In this document: piece after piece, positions 11,786 through 21,189 of the stretch
Layout of the letters: each line of letters starts with the position of its first letter
Position numbering within the stretch: the first letter of the stretch is position 1
Assembly (NCBI GenBank): GCA_023653785.1
Contig: JAMKCH010011875.1
Coordinates: 62,001-126,000, forward strand
From: Ophioderma brevispina
Lineage: Eukaryota; Echinodermata; Ophiuroidea; Amphilepidida; Ophiodermatidae
DNA: 64,000 nucleotides
Reading direction: 5' to 3'
Notes under the pieces: generated by a model
What the model saw: only the letters and a program-made list of their open reading frames with translations
Databases searched by the model: none
What the model was told of the DNA's origin: nothing
Translations under genes and position numbers: made by a program

Positions 11786-12487
11786 CACACCATTTACGTG
11801 TCGTCTTGGCACACAGCGCCGGCCATTGTTGAATCTTGGCAAACCTTGGCAAATCTTCACTGCGCTAGGGAGTTATCAACCACATCATAATCGGCTAAGC
11901 GTGGGAAACTCCACGTACACACAGTGTCAGATAGCGTTGATTCGGATTTTTTGTACATTGCGGTACACTGGAGATTGCGCAAAATACTTGGCCTATCGTA
12001 ACGATTTACGCACCAAAATATTCCTAACTAAATTGTCTAGTTAGCTGACTAGTTTATAATATAGGTTTATTTTTGGAAAAAAAAGGGACGAGAAAAAAAC
12101 GTGAAAAAAACGATCCATACAAGCATTTTTCTTACCTTATCAGCTCTTATCAGCTGGCTCAATTCTCGGTTGCTGCTGTCAAGTCATGCCACACGTCAGG
12201 CTTACAAAAACTAGTGAGCTAAGGGGTCTTTTTTGTCAGGAACCCGTTTCTAACATCAGATTGACCACCTGATTCGTTGATTTCGCGATATCCAAGGTAC
12301 CGCGAAACCGGTTTTTTTTCATTCCTTGTTCAAGCTAATGGCAGAGCCTTTAACACAGCGTTTGGCTGCTAGGGAGTCCCATGACGTAGCGCATGTCTAA
12401 GAATAGCCGGCCAATTATCGATGCGGATACGGAATAGGTGGCGCTGTGTCCCAGCACTAGAGATGCTATGGGAGCGTAAATGGTGTG
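11786..12487. mobile_element. 702-bp TIR DNA element (family CACACCATTTACG), copy 1
   Basis: It starts CACACCATTTACGTGTCG, and further in GGCACACAGCGCC. It ends GGCGCTGTGTCCC ... CGTAAATGGTGTG, so the termini are inverted repeats. GGGT flanks both ends (11782-11785 and 12488-12491), a possible 4-bp target duplication. Two further copies are at 16880-17729 and about 19107-19951. No transposase is encoded. Confidence 0.75.
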
Positions 12488-13190
12488 GGGTATTTTAAAT
12501 TCATCTACATTATTTAAACTTCCAAAAAGGAAATTAGAGTACTCACGGACCAAAAACAAATGATGCAAACGTTCGCATTCGGTATAATAGAAAATTGCCA
12601 ATGCTGTACAACGACTTAGCAATATTTTAGGTCTGAAAAATAAATATAATACATAGCAAACAAGTTTTTTTACATATTGTTTTTGTAGATTAACTAAACA
12701 CTACATCTAAAGCAAACTGATCGCCTTGCGAGCTTCCGGTGGATATAATGTCCAGTTCACTTTAGCCATATTGGCGACTGTTAACCCAGTAATAGTAAAA
12801 AACTTTTTAATCACAGATTAAAACATATATAATATTGTCGTAATGATGATAGATGGTAAAAAGCGAATATTGTAGCAATAAATCCACAAAATATGTCACT
12901 TGATTTAAATGAAAATAAGCCGAATTCGGAAGTATAATGACTGCATCGGTTGGGGGTATGCGTAATTTCGGGCGTTCTATCTCAGCCACCTTTGCACGCT
13001 TTTTACAAGCGAGCGTTAAATGAAAGGACCAAGACTAGGACAACAAAAGCATATTTCGAAAACTTTCAAAATTATCGCCTTTGGCACAATACTGATCGAA
13101 AAACATGCCGAGAAACGTTTTGTGCAACGTAATAACAAGCACATGTCACCGGTATTCACATGCCCGGTTATACTGTCAAAACAAATCGAA
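12488..13190. other. Intronic, nothing recognised
   Basis: No conserved exon or paired repeat was found. It lies between the TRPM-like exons at 11657 and 14041. Confidence 0.4.
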
Positions 13191-13199
13191 AACCCATGG

Positions 13200-13460
13200 A
13201 TTTAGGGTTGGCTCCCATTGCACGGATTAGGGTAAAGGCCCCCTTTATTGAATTAGGGTTATAACACGTGGTTATGTTATGGTTAGGGGTTGGTAAGGTT
13301 AAGTTTGTGTTAGGTTAAGGGTGAATTGAAAGTAGAGGTTGTTTAGGGGTTACGGTTTTGGTTAGGGGTTGTAGCTGAGATGATAGGGTATACTTAATTT
13401 AGGTGTAGGGTTATGATTTGGGCCTACAACATCTCGTTCCCCGGGTCACAATAATATGGC
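13200..13460 (+). repeat. Degenerate TTAGGG/GTTAGG-rich tract
   Basis: TTAGGG, TTAGGGTT and GGTTAGGGGTT recur about ten times over 250 bp with irregular spacing. This resembles an old interstitial telomere-like array. It is intronic with respect to the TRPM-like exons. Confidence 0.5.
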
Positions 13461-13578
13461 TTAGGGTTTCGTTAGAGTTGCGAATACAGGAACACCCCGT
13501 ACACAAAAATGCTATTTAAAGCCCATGTTTTCGGTATTGGATCCCCTGCCGTAGCGCAGGGTAATAACTTAGCCAAAA

Positions 13579-13692
13579 TTTTCGGCATGAATACTTGCCG
13601 AAACGTCTGGTGTTTCGGCAGATACCTCTGCCGCACGGCAAGGTCATCTGCCGAAACACCGAGTTTCGGCATAGCCCGGTTTTTCGGCGCAG
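13579..13692. repeat. Cluster of inverted TGCCGAAAC motifs
   Basis: TGCCGAAAC occurs at 13595 and 13649. Its complement GTTTCGGCA occurs at 13612 and 13663. TGCCGCACGGCA lies in the centre at 13629, and there is a further TTCGGCA at 13581. Together they form nested hairpins of 8-9-bp stems. Confidence 0.65.
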
Positions 13693-14040
13693 CAGGTTGC
13701 ATAAAAAGCATACATTTATATTCAGAACGTTTGTTATTATTCATGGAATAAAGAACGATATCACATAGGCCTAATACAAAGAATGCCGTTACGGAGCAGC
13801 AGACGTCGTTGTTGTTCAAATCAACTAAATTCTATCACCTTGAAATTTTGACCCCTGTATAACCCCCCTCCCTTTTTTTCATGTTTCACCCTTTCTACGA
13901 ATGATGACCTTTGGTTTGTTATTCTATGGCTGTTTCTAAGAACATTATTGCAAATTTTGTTTTAATTACAATTAGTGGTGGATTTAGCCTTAAATTGTTT
14001 GTTAATTTGACTAGCCTATTATTAATTTTAAATTATTTAG

Positions 14041-14232
14041 TTTGCAAAGGTTCCGAAGAAAACGAGTCCTGAAGAATTGTTGGAGGCACTCGCTAAGGAA
14101 TGGAACTGGGACCTGACAAAATGCAACCTAACTTGCTAATATCTGTCACGGGCGGAGCCTGGGACTTTCCGATCAACAGACACGTCAGTGAAGTCTTTCG
14201 TAAAGGGATTGTAGAGGCAGCAGTTAGTGCGA
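14041..14232 (+). CDS. TRPM-like SLOG exon 2, with a 1-nt frameshift
   Basis: An acceptor TTTAG precedes FAKVPKKTSPEELLEALAKE, then W-N-W-D-L-T-K. The frame then breaks. In the next frame PNLLISVTGGAWDFP and VFRKGIVEAAVSA follow, up to a GTAAG donor. W-x-L...PNLLISVTGGA is the signature first strand and loop of the TRPM SLOG domain. The entry phase (0) fits the exon at 11657 and the exit phase (1) fits the exon at 15312 only if one base is missing inside the exon. The break falls at the AAAA run near 14126-14129, so a homopolymer sequencing error is as likely as a real mutation. Confidence 0.75.
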
Positions 14233-14289
14233 GTAAGAAATCATAGTGAATTTGGTGGTGCTGCTGCTGCTATCGTGTAGTGTTGCTGA

Positions 14290-14480
14290 TGCATGTGTTG
14301 CTGTGGTGTGGCGGTTATGGTCCATCAGGGGGTGCATGTGGTGGTGGTGGTGGTTGTGCTGCTGCTGTTGCTACTACTACTACTAATGATGGTAATGGTG
14401 CTGTGGCGTGGCGGTGGTAGTAATACATGTGGTGGTTCTGGTGCTGTGGCGGTGGCGGTGGGCTGGTGTTGGGGCGGGTA
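14290..14480 (+). repeat. GTG/GGT-rich low-complexity tract
   Basis: Irregular GTGGTG and GCTGCT triplet repeats, which create meaningless Val/Leu-rich and Pro/His-rich ORFs on the two strands. Confidence 0.7.
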
Positions 14481-14639
14481 GGAAGTCGTAATGACCTATT
14501 CAGGATGAATATCATACACCGCCTTTGGCAGGCGCAACTAGAGTTAGTACACGCCTCCGATATGGAGCATGTAATAGCCATGGTCAGATCATAACCAATT
14601 CATGTGACACCCATGCGTTCACATCCGATCATATTGTAT

Positions 14640-15080
14640 ACAGTATAACGGACCGCTCGGGTGATGGTAGACCATCCATCATCTAATTCCTTACTGAAGT
14701 ATACCAGCAACTAATTTCTTGGCTCTGCTGAGACCGGGACTCGAACCCAGGTCGAGCGGGTAGTGGCTAGTCCTATACCTAGAGAGCACTTCCCCTTTCG
14801 GTCCATTGCTTATACCTTGGGACCTTGCTCTCCTTCCTCACAAGGCCCTTCTGCCTCCTTGGTACAAGGTAAGTAGTTGCAGGCATCTTTACTGGGGTTC
14901 GCTTGGAGTTAAGAAACTCCATGAAACACCGCTGCCACCAAATTGTAACGGACCGCTCGGGTGATGGTAGATTGACGCCCATCATCCATCGTCTAAATCC
15001 TCACCGAGGAGCTCTGAGGTATACCAGCGACTTATTTATCGACCCTGCCGAGACCGGTATCAACCCTAGATCCCTTCCAC
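14640..15080 (+). repeat. Two copies of a SINE-like unit
   Basis: TAACGGACCGCTCGGGTGAT occurs near 14646 and again at 14945, followed in both by GTATACCAGCRACT and TGCTGAGACCGG-type sequence. The first copy has GGGACTCGAACCCAGG, which resembles a reverse-oriented pol III B box. About 140 bp of unrelated sequence lies between. It is intronic in the TRPM-like gene. Confidence 0.5.
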
Positions 15081-15311
15081 GTTAGGTCAATTGACTCTAT
15101 CGTGCTTATACCTCGTGACAATATTTTTTTCTAGTCCTGGTGGAGCTTATGGTGGGAGTGCTAATGCTTGTACTGGTGTAGGATGTTGGCTCTAAAGCTG
15201 GCCTGTATGTCAAACGCTCGAAATGTTTCGATTTTACTATAATCGATAAAATAACACCAACTTTTAAACGCATGTTGTTTTCTTTAATATCATCTCTTTC
15301 CACTTACAAAG

Positions 15312-15550
15312 ATGCATGGATTATCACAGGAGGTACCGACACAGGAGTAATGAAACACGTTGGAACAGCAGTTGGTAACTATGAAACGGCGACCAGCAAG
15401 AACGGAAGTATGAAATACGTACGGACTACAGGAGGTGACCGCAAAACGGCGACCAACAAGAACGGAAGTATTGTTACTATCGGAATAGCAACATGGGGAA
15501 CACTACGAAAAGATCACCGAGATGAAATGATACGTGCTATGAATAGCAAG
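15312..15550 (+). CDS. TRPM-like SLOG exon 3, with internal 20-residue duplication
   Basis: The 239-nt exon enters in phase 1 and leaves in phase 0 at GTACTA. It encodes AWIITGGTDTGVMKHVG and later IVTIGIATWGTLRKDHRDE. In TRPM proteins, AWI.TGGT..GVMKHVG...., then I.TIGIAPWG form the core of the SLOG fold. A 60-bp in-frame direct repeat (15350-15409, 15410-15469) doubles the helix after ATG: M-K-H-V-G-T-A-V... and M-K-Y-V-R-T-T-G..., both ending ATSKNGS/ATNKNGS. The repeat lengthens the segment between the TGG and IGIA motifs. The frame is open throughout and both splice sites are good. Confidence 0.85.
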
Positions 15551-16222
15551 GTACTAATTGACTATTTATTCCCACTACGACAACGAATTGAATATTGTTT
15601 ATATCACTCATGAATTAGTTTCATCGTTACGTATAGGCTTGAGACATTTAGAAGACAAATTGGGCTATTGAGAGCGGAAAACACCTCCTGACGTACGTTC
15701 AGGAGACACCAGACCTAAATTGTGTGTTTTCTTTTTCCCAAGTATACGGCATGAGATGTCTCATAATGTTAATGAGGTCAAAGGTCACATACTGAGGGTC
15801 ATCCGAGGTCAAGTTATAAATAGGGTGATCCGTGAACTTTTTTGAGAAGTTATTCAATCGCGACCACACTTTTGTCAAAGTGCAACATCGGAACCTCGAT
15901 ATTTATGTTAATGAGGTCAGAGGTCACATGCTGACGTCAAATGCATATGAGCGAAACTTATGCTTCGAGAACCAACTTGTATGTCTATCCGGCACATTTT
16001 AGTTGGGCCTCAAGTGGCCCCAGACGCCCCAAAATCGGGAAATTTTCCCGGGCAAGCATATGACCAGTCCAACTCTAAGTTCATCTCTCTCCTTCACCGG
16101 GGAGATCTTACTTAATCCTCGCTCTGCCGACTACCATATCCTTGCCAAAATCTCCTTCATAAAACTTTAGAGGTCCCCGTTTTAGGGAGCCCCGGTTTTG
16201 CAGACGCAGTGTATTATTTTCT
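15551..16222 (+). other. Intron with AGGTCA-type repeats
   Basis: Between TRPM-like exons 3 and 4. AGGTCAAAGGTCA (about 15776) and AGGTCAGAGGTCA (about 15915) each follow a TTAATG motif, and a further GAGGTCAAG lies between. They are direct repeats with 1-nt spacing, the form bound by DR1 nuclear receptors. They recur here as part of a ~140-bp repeated segment, so they are more likely repeat-derived than a designed enhancer. Confidence 0.4.
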
Positions 16223-16305
16223 ATTATCCCACCATTTTCTTTTTGGTTTTTAATAGTTTCTTTTAATTAATTAATTAATTTTATTTAGTTATTTTATTTT
16301 TGCAG

Positions 16306-16545
16306 GGCAATTACACAGCGAAACTTAGCACGAAAAAAGCAAGTCAAAAGGGAGTTTTTCTGGAACAAAACCACACCTACTTCATTCTAGTGGATGACGG
16401 CAAGAAGAAGTTTGGAGCCGATGTCAAACTACGTGGGAACCTTGAAAAGGAAATGTCAACTAAATGGAAAGTGCCGGAAATGGAAAAAGGTCACCATATT
16501 GCCAATTACATTTCTAACGACATAAGTCATACATTTGTAATATCC
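16306..16545 (+). CDS. TRPM-like SLOG exon 4
   Basis: 80 codons, phase 0 in and 0 out, between TTTTTGCAG and GTGAGG. The frame starts GNYTAKLSTKKASQ and contains NHTYFILVDDGKKKFGADVK, then L-R-G-N-L-E-K-E. In TRPM channels, H-x-FILVDDGT-GK-G-E..LR..LE is the next conserved block after IGIAPWG, so order and content fit. The family usually continues with a strand carrying a hydrophobic P-V/..EGG-type loop and then GSGRAAD; no exon for these was found before 34.9 kb. The Thr after DDG is replaced by Lys. Confidence 0.85.
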
Positions 16546-16879
16546 GTGAGGATTTTATGTAAACATTGATCATAACATAAATAGTAGCGGCGCAAAGGGG
16601 CCAGAGTCAAGCCTTCCCCACTTACAAACCCAGGCAAAAAATGTTGACTTTTGCGAGGTCTTAATTTGTATGCTTTAAAAAATTTACAATCGCTCTCTGC
16701 CTTGAACCAAAGGGACCTGTTTTCCTTTTTTCCCCGCGTAAATAGTTCTGGTGCTGCCACCGAACATATAATACCCCAATGAAAGACGTAGCGTCAAAAT
16801 GTACAGACCATTTTGGTATCTTCTCGTCTTGGTATTATGCCATTGTCCCAGGGGCCATTTTGTTCAACGGATTAAAGTG

Positions 16880-17729
16880 CACACCATTTACGTGTCGTCT
16901 TGGCACACAGCGCCGCACATTGTTAAATTACGGTCAGAAAGTAAATTTGAGCCATGCGACCTTGGCAAATCTTCACTGCGCTAGGGAGTTCACAAGTTTT
17001 CGACGGTAACATGCCCCAGTGGCGGTAGACGTTTCATATAGAAGTCCCATTGATGCAAATGAAGTATTGCCATTCATTCCGTCAAGCGCTACTGCACAAC
17101 GCCATACAGCGCGTGGCGGAATCAATTGTAATACCTCATTTGCATCAATGGGACTTCTATATGAAACGTCTACCCAAGTGGCGGACACGTACACAACAAC
17201 TTGTTAACATATTCGGACCCGGTCAAATAGCGTTGATTCGGATTTTTTGTACACTGGATATTGCGCAAAATACTTGGCCTATCGTAACGATTTACGCACC
17301 AAAATATTCCTAACTAAATTGTCTAGTTAGGTGACTAGTTTATAGGTTTATATTTGGAAAAAGACGAAAAAACGTAAAAAATACGTGAAAAATTCTTACC
17401 TTATCAGCTAGCTCAATTCTCGATTGCTGCTGTGAAGTCATGCCACACGCCAGGCTTACAAAAACTAGTGAGCTAAGGGGTCTTTTTTGTCAGGAACCCA
17501 TTTCTAACATCAGATCGACCACCTGATTCGTCGTTTTCGCGATATCCAAGGTACCGCGAAACCGTTTTTTCATTCCTTGTTCAGCTAATCGCAGAGCCTT
17601 TAACACAGCGTCTGTCTGCTAGGGAGTCCCATTACGTAGCGCATGTCTAAGAATAGCCGGCCAATTAGCGATGCGGAAACGGAATCGGTGGCGCTGTGTC
17701 CCAGATGCTATGGGAGAGTAAATGGTGTG
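16880..17729. mobile_element. TIR DNA element (CACACCATTTACG family), copy 2
   Basis: It has the same termini as the element at 11786 (CACACCATTTACG ... GTAAATGGTGTG) and the same 3' two-thirds from TAGCGTTGATTCGG onwards. It is longer because a foldback block (17020-17176) replaces the corresponding segment of copy 1. Flanks show no clear target duplication. Confidence 0.75.
17020..17176. mobile_element. Foldback block nested in the TIR element
   Basis: The left arm (GTAGACGTTTCATATAGAAG, continuing TCCCATTGATGCAAATGA) is matched inverted by 17130-17173, with matching TTCCG/CGGAA at the inner ends. Arms are about 60 bp. The minus- and plus-strand ORFs at 16973-17313 read the same palindrome twice and are not genes. 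Confidence 0.75.
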
Positions 17730-17859
17730 AGGGAGATTACACATGGATGACTGTTTTATCCTGTTGAATACAAAGGGAATTATCAAAACAGAAAGATATT
17801 AGATAGGTCCCAGGCCAGGAAAAAACTGCCATCTTTCATGTCAAAGTTTTCTTAGCGGT

Positions 17860-18110
17860 TTCATCTCATCCTGAAACTTGACCATTGAAAATACAGGTGT
17901 CATATAATACAGTGTCCGTGTGACTGAGTGCCCTACCACCCATCTGTCTATTGTGTTCACCATTGTATGCATCATTTGCTTCAGCACTGCACCCAAATGG
18001 CCTCGTCTACAAGGCCATGGTTTATTCCGTACATGTTGCTATGGTAGCTAGGACACTCTCTCATGGGGGACACTCAGTTTCTTTACACCGGGTGTCTACA
18101 AAAAGAGAAC
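17860..18110 (+). repeat. Dispersed repeat, inverted copy at ~54.76-54.96 kb
   Basis: From GTGTTCACCATTG through GGCCTCGTCTACAAGG to CTCATGGGGGACAC, this matches the minus strand of 54770-54925 at roughly 80% by eye. The overlapping 70-codon ORF (17951-18163) is partly shared with a longer minus-strand ORF there. Confidence 0.6.
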
Positions 18111-18359
18111 CCTCAAAGCGCTCCATTTTTCACGAAGAGAAAAAAGTAAACCATACAAATTGAGAATTTGTACCTTTTTCAATTTTATCCACGGATTGTT
18201 ACACTTTTACTTGTCTTTAGACAATACACATTCTCCAAGCACATTCTAATGTTTATGGTTTATTTTGTTCTTGCGACAAAGGTCAGTTGTGATATTGAAA
18301 AGGTTAGTATCAATTATTAGAAATTCCAAGATCTTACCCCATTCTTCTTATTTACTGCG

Positions 18360-18463
18360 CTACTCTGCCCAAACCGTGTTTTTGGAAGGGGATTTGCCAT
18401 CGAATGGGCGCTGAGATCCCCAGATTTGACCCCGCTAGACTTCGCCCTGTGGTGAACATTATC
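18360..18463 (+). pseudogene. Tc1/mariner-like transposase scrap
   Basis: One frame reads NGR-type residues into SPDLTPLDFALW. PDL-x-PLDF-LW is the hallmark around the second catalytic residue of mariner-type DDE/D transposases. Only about 30 codons are recognisable. A second copy lies at about 20600-20700 in the duplicated unit. Confidence 0.45.
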
Positions 18464-18538
18464 CCCCCTTTCTTTTTGGTTTTAATATTTTTCTTTTTAC
18501 TTAATTAATTAATTTATTTAGTTATTTTATTTTTGCAG

Positions 18539-18777
18539 GGCATTACACAGCGGAAACTTACACGAAAAAAGCAAGTCAAAAGGGAGTTTTTCTGAACAAA
18601 ACCAACACCTCCTTCATGCTAGTGGATGACGGCAAGAAGAAGTTTGGAGCCGATGTCAAACTACGTGGGAACCTTTAAAAGGAAATGTCCACTAAATGGA
18701 AAGTTGCCGAAATGGAAAAAGGTCACCATATTGCCAATTACATTTCTAACGACATAAGTCATACATTTGTAATATCC
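18539..18777 (+). pseudogene. Second copy of TRPM-like SLOG exon 4, frameshifted
   Basis: The same exon as 16306-16545 in the duplicated unit, with the acceptor TTTTTGCAG and the GTGAG donor kept. It has several single-base losses and gains, for example one A lost in the first codons and a G lost near TTTCTG. A premature TAA arises where the other copy has GAA. If real, it is a dead duplicate exon. The error pattern is equally compatible with raw-read sequence. Confidence 0.65.
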
Positions 18778-19106
18778 GTGAGATTTTAATGTAAACATTG
18801 ATCATAACATAAATAGTGGCGGCGCAAAGGGGCCAGAGCAAGCCTTCCCCACTTACAACCCATCAATATTGTTTACTTTGCGAAGGTCGTAATTTGTATG
18901 CTTTAAAAAATTTACAATCGCTCTCTGCCTTGAACCAAAGGGACCTGTTTTCCTTTTTTCCCCGCGTAAATAGTTCTGGTGCTGCCACCGAACATATAAT
19001 ACCCCAATGAAAGACGTAGCGTCAAAATGTACAGACCATTTTGGTATCTCTCGTCTTGGTTATTATGCATGTCCTCAGGGGCCATTTTGTTCAACAACGG
19101 ATTATA

Positions 19107-19951
19107 ATGGCAAACCATTTACGTGTCGTCTTGTCACACAGCGCCGCACAATTGTTACAAAATTACGGTCAGAACGTAATTTGAGCATGCGACCGTTGCA
19201 AAATCTTCACTGCGCGGGATTTTCATCACAAGTTTTTCGACGGTACATGCCCCAGTGGCGGAGACGTTTCATATAGAATCCCATTGATGCATGAAGTATT
19301 GCCATTCTTCCGTCAAGCGCTACTCGGCACAACGCCATACATCGCGTGGCGGAATCTTGTAATACCTCATTTGCAATCAATGGACTTCTATATGAACGGC
19401 CTACCCGAGTGGCGGACACGTCACAACACAACTTGTTAACAGTCGGACCCGTCAATAGCGTTGAATCGATTTTTGTATAGTACCTGGATCTTGCGCCAAA
19501 TACTTGGCCTATCGTAACGATTTACGCACCAAAATAATTCCTAACTACATTGTCTATTTAGGTTGACTATTATATGTTTATATTGGAAAAGACGAAAAAA
19601 CGTAAAATACGTGAAATTCTTACCTTATCAGCTAGCTCAATTCTCCGATTGCTGCTGTGAAGTCCTGCCACACACGCCAGGCTGATACAAAACTAGTGAG
19701 CTAAGGGGTCTTTTTTGTCATGGAACCATTTCTAACATCAGATCGACCACCTGATTCCGTCGTTCGCGATATCTAAGGTACCCGCGAAACCGTTTTTTTT
19801 TCATTCCTCGTTCAGCTAATCGCAGAGCCTTTAAGCACATGCTCCTGTCTGCTAGGGAGTCCATCCTTAAGCGCATGTCTAATAATAGCCGCCAATTAGC
19901 GATGCGGATACGAAATATGTGGCGCTGTGTCCCCGATTCTATGGGAGAGTA
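19107..19951. mobile_element. TIR DNA element (CACACCATTTACG family), copy 3
   Basis: The counterpart of 16880-17729 in the second tandem unit, including the foldback block (about 19250-19420) and the terminal GTAAATGGTGTG. Many small indels. The left terminus reads CAAACCATTTACG. Confidence 0.65.
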
Positions 19952-20599
19952 AATGGTGTGAGGGAGATTACACATGGATGACGGTGTTTATCCTTTTGAA
20001 TACAAAAGGGAATTATCAAACAGAAAGATATTAGAGAGGTCCCATGCCAGGAAAAAACTGCCATCCATTTCATGTCAAAGTTTTTCTCTTAGCGGTTTTC
20101 ATCGCATCCTGAACTGACCATTGAAATACAGGTGTCTATATACAGTGTCCCGTGTGACTGAGTGCCCTACCACCCATCGGTTCCTATTGTGTTTTCACCA
20201 TTGTATGCATCATTTGCTTCAGCACTGCACCCAATGGCCTGTCTACAAGCCATGGGTTTATTTCCGTACATGTTGCTATGAGCTCGGACACTCTCTCTAA
20301 TGGGGGACACCCAGTTTCTTTCCACCGGGTGGTCTAAAAAAAGATAACCTCAAAGCGCTCCATTTTTTCACGAAGAGAAAAAAGTAACCCATACAATTGA
20401 GAATTTGTCCGTTTCAATTTTATCCACGGATTTTTACACTTTTACTTGTTCTTTAACATTACACATTCTCCATCACTTTAATGTTTTATTGTTTAATTTT
20501 GGTTTCTTTAGGCGACAAAGGTCAGTTTGTGATAATTGAAAGTTAGTATCAATTATAGAAATTCCAAGATCTTACCCCATTCTTCTTATTTACTGCACT

Positions 20600-20700
20600 G
20601 CTCTGCCCAAACCGTGTTTTTTTTGGAAGGGGTTGCATCGAATGGCGCTGAGTCCCAGATTTGAACCCCGTAAGATTTCGCCCTGTGGTGAAACATTACA
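20600..20700 (+). pseudogene. Tc1/mariner-like transposase scrap, second copy
   Basis: Duplicate of 18360-18463, again giving a P-D-L/F..P-like run interrupted by indels, at the end of the second 2.2-kb unit. Confidence 0.35.
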
Positions 20701-20829
20701 GAGTGAAGTGTATGCACAGGGCCCACCAGAAACTGGCCATAATTCGCACAGAAGACAGCTGTCTTTGGCAAGCATCGACGGAAAAGAATGGTTCGCAAGT
20801 CGATAATTGAAGTGGGGGAAAAGGGTGCG

Positions 20830-21000
20830 TCCTTGGTGTAAGATATTCATGAGTTTAGACGATAATCAAATACTCTTTTACGGAATAAAGCGTATAATCC
20901 TTGTAAGTTCCTTTGAAAAAAATCCTCTCATATAAGATTTCATACTAGGTAATTTCATGCATCTTATATTAAACATATGAAGGAATGACCGAAAAAAGAG
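20830..21000 (+). repeat. Dispersed repeat segment
   Basis: CTTGGTGTAAGATATTCATG through the ATAATCCTTGTA and ATTTCATGC blocks is found again at 27760-27920 (tandem copy) and, inverted and diverged, at 45575-45735. This shows an element older than the tandem duplication. Confidence 0.55.
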
Positions 21001-21189
21001 CCGCAAGCCTTCATCGTCGTAAAGGCAGCCAAACGTTCCCATAGGGCCGAAGTCTAGTGAGTCCACTCTGGGGATTCCCTTGTTGTGGAATTCCCGTGGT
21101 GCTGGTGCACTGATGGCCTGCCGTGACAACACTGACAGCACCAATGGGGGGGTATCCAAAGTATATAATGATTTCCTTTTTTCATTTCA

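Larger units (their letters stand above)
16223..20700 (+). repeat. Direct tandem duplication, ~2.24-kb unit, two copies
   Basis: Copy 1 is 16223-18463 and copy 2 is 18464 to about 20700. Both run from a TTTCTTTTTGGTTTT block through the SLOG exon and a TIR element to a PDLTPLDFALW-type transposase remnant. Copy 2 differs by dozens of scattered 1-3 nt gains and losses, many in homopolymers. See the findings on assembly quality. Confidence 0.85.

Noticed and set aside
14293..14581. Val/Leu-rich and His/Pro-rich ORFs on opposite strands
   Set aside because: Products of the GTG triplet-like tract. No conserved domain.
16973..17313. Overlapping ORFs with the shared string DVSYRSPIDANEVL on both strands
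   Set aside because: The same peptide appears on both strands because the DNA is a palindrome (foldback arms). Not a gene.
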